The notes under the pieces: model-generated
Seen by the model: the letters and a program-made list of their open reading frames with translations, nothing else
What the model was told of the DNA's origin: nothing
Database searches by the model: none
Translations under genes and position numbers: made by a program
NCBI GenBank assembly: GCA_004558035.1
Contig: SFEJ01000042.1
Span: forward strand, 1-13,375
Reading direction: 5' to 3'
DNA length: 13,375 nt
Source: Opitutia bacterium
GTDB lineage: Bacteria > Verrucomicrobiota > Verrucomicrobiae > Opitutales > UBA953
Part shown: one piece after another, positions 12,660 to 13,375 of the stretch
Position numbering within the stretch: position 1 is the stretch's first letter
How the letters are laid out: the number at the start of each line of letters is the position of its first letter

Positions 12660-13375
12660 CACGAGCCTCCCTTCGGAATGTTCAGGACTTCCCCGCGCGA
12701 GAGCCCGGAGAAATTCACGCCCGGGTTCGCCGCGCGCAGCGCCGCCTCCGTGCAGCCGAGCTTCGCCGCGATCACCGCCGCCGAATAGTCGCCCGCGCCG
12801 ACTTCATAAGTCGTCTTCTCGCCGGGGATGAAGACTGCGTCGTCCTCGTCCCGAGGCGCGGTCGCGCCGCGCGCGCTTTCGGGCACCTTCAGCGTCTGCC
12901 CGACTCTCAGCGTCGTGTCGGAAACGCCCGGATTCGCCTCGACGAGCGCCGCCTTCGTGCAGCCGAGCTTCTTCGCGATCGTCGCGAGACGCTCGCCGCG
13001 CGCGACCGTGTGCGCCGTCGGCTTCTCGCTCACGCCGAAAAAGTCATTCTTGATCGCCTTGCGGATCTTTCCCGCCTCGGCGCGGTAGGCTTCGAGGCGC
13101 TTCGTCTCGTCCGCCTCCGCCTTGGAGTTGCCCGCCTCCTGCGCCTGGCGGATCTTGAGCTTGAGCTCGATCGTCTTGTTTTCCATGTCGCGGAGCTTTT
13201 CGTGGTCGCCGAAACGCTTGGATTTGGCGAAGCTCGAAATTTCCGGGTTTTCGAAGCTCGTGAAGTCGTCCGGAAGAATCGCCGGTTTCGACGGCGGCAT
13301 CGGCGCGGGCGGCAAGTGAACGTCCACCGCCGTTTCCGCGTTCGTGCCGCCCGTCGTTCCCGTGGGCGGAGGTTC
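12659..13375 (-). CDS. protein with two LysM domains (5' partial)
   Basis: The minus-strand frame is open to the right edge, so the N-terminus (and any signal peptide) is missing; a GTG at 13327 is in frame but lies in a Pro/Thr linker and is unlikely to be the start. Visible parts are a Pro-rich linker, then a charged helix (MENKTIELKLKIRQAQEAG, about 13180-13055). LysM 1 follows (AHTVARGERLATIAKKLGCT, NPGV, GQTLKVP; about 13015-12881), a short linker, and LysM 2 (YEVGAGDYSAAVIAAKLGCT, NPGVNF, VLNIP; about 12814-12674). LysM binds N-acetylglucosamine polymers, so this should be a cell-wall-associated protein. No catalytic domain is visible. The LysM units resemble that of the lipoprotein at 8259-8789. 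Its stop overlaps the next start, so the two are coupled. Confidence 0.87.
   Translation of the reverse strand, partial: EPPPTGTTGGTNAETAVDVHLPPAPMPPSKPAILPDDFTSFENPEISSFAKSKRFGDHEKLRDMENKTIELKLKIRQAQEAGNSKAEADETKRLEAYRAEAGKIRKAIKNDFFGVSEKPTAHTVARGERLATIAKKLGCTKAALVEANPGVSDTTLRVGQTLKVPESARGATAPRDEDDAVFIPGEKTTYEVGAGDYSAAVIAAKLGCTEAALRAANPGVNFSGLSRGEVLNIPKGGS

Larger units (their letters stand above)
33..13361. repeat. dispersed GGGAACG word family (about 50 copies, both strands)
   Basis: By hand count GGGAACG occurs 29 times on the plus strand (for example 33, 62, 1539, 1619, 1625, 2147, 2315, 2366, 2423, 2539, 9067, 9559, 10522, 12477, 12495, 12519) and its complement CGTTCCC 21 times (for example 208, 1380, 1785, 4080, 4678, 8703, 8739, 9410, 10276, 11057, 13355). 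Nearly all are extended to CGGGAACG or its complement. About three are expected at this base composition. Copies fall in different codon frames: RER (CGG GAA CGG), AGT (GCG GGA ACG), GN (GGG AAC G) and VP (GTT CCC). Confidence 0.9.

Noticed and set aside
12660..12662. GTG start for the coiled-coil gene
   Set aside because: The ATG at 12659 is preferred because GGGAGG then sits 6 bases upstream, against 3 for the GTG.
33..13361. GGGAACG copies as a CRISPR array or transcription-factor operator set
   Set aside because: Spacing is irregular, there are no uniform spacers, and most copies lie within coding sequence in different frames.

Overview
This is a GC-rich (roughly two-thirds G+C by eye), densely coding bacterial chromosomal segment with no RNA genes, insertion sequences or CRISPR. 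The organism is most likely Gram-negative and in the PVC group, plausibly Verrucomicrobiota. The reasons are lipoprotein and Sec signal peptides typical of a diderm, a secreted thioredoxin-fold protein with a D-W-C-G-W-C active site, many starts without a Shine-Dalgarno sequence, and A-rich seven-base leader repeats. This placement is inference. Only purH is a marker gene, and no alignment could be run.

Plus strand, 1-3512. The window opens in the 3' end of an RHS/YD-repeat gene whose tail looks decayed. It is followed by a tightly packed signalling operon: a membrane protein with a degenerate, histidine-free kinase-like ATPase domain, a complete sensor histidine kinase, and an OmpR/PhoB-type response regulator. 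Every junction is a 4-base ATGA overlap, so the three proteins are probably translationally coupled and work as one pathway.

Convergent junction, 3505-3602. A run of seven-base repeats is followed by a perfect 17-bp hairpin that probably terminates transcription from both sides.

Minus strand, 13375 to 3603. One long co-directional run reads right to left. It starts with a LysM protein (running off the right edge), a membrane-anchored coiled-coil protein, an LPP20-like lipoprotein and a FlgT-N/LPP20-like plus DUF4384-like secreted protein. It continues with a WG-repeat plus caspase-fold protein that has lost its catalytic dyad, an ankyrin/LysM lipoprotein, an HEFGH membrane metallopeptidase and a secreted CsgG/FlgT-C-like protein. 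The first eight genes look like one envelope module: two peptidoglycan-binding LysM proteins, three pieces of FlgT/LPP20-type fold, a pseudo-caspase and a membrane protease. Bifunctional purH follows behind a small hairpin, then a clear intrinsic terminator, then a secreted thioredoxin-like protein.

Across the whole window the word GGGAACG (usually CGGGAACG) occurs about 50 times counting both strands, against about three expected. It occurs in different reading frames, in both orientations, in signal peptides, linkers and terminator stems, but is nearly absent from some genes. It behaves like a genome-wide word such as HIP1 or a DNA uptake sequence, and is the most striking signal here.
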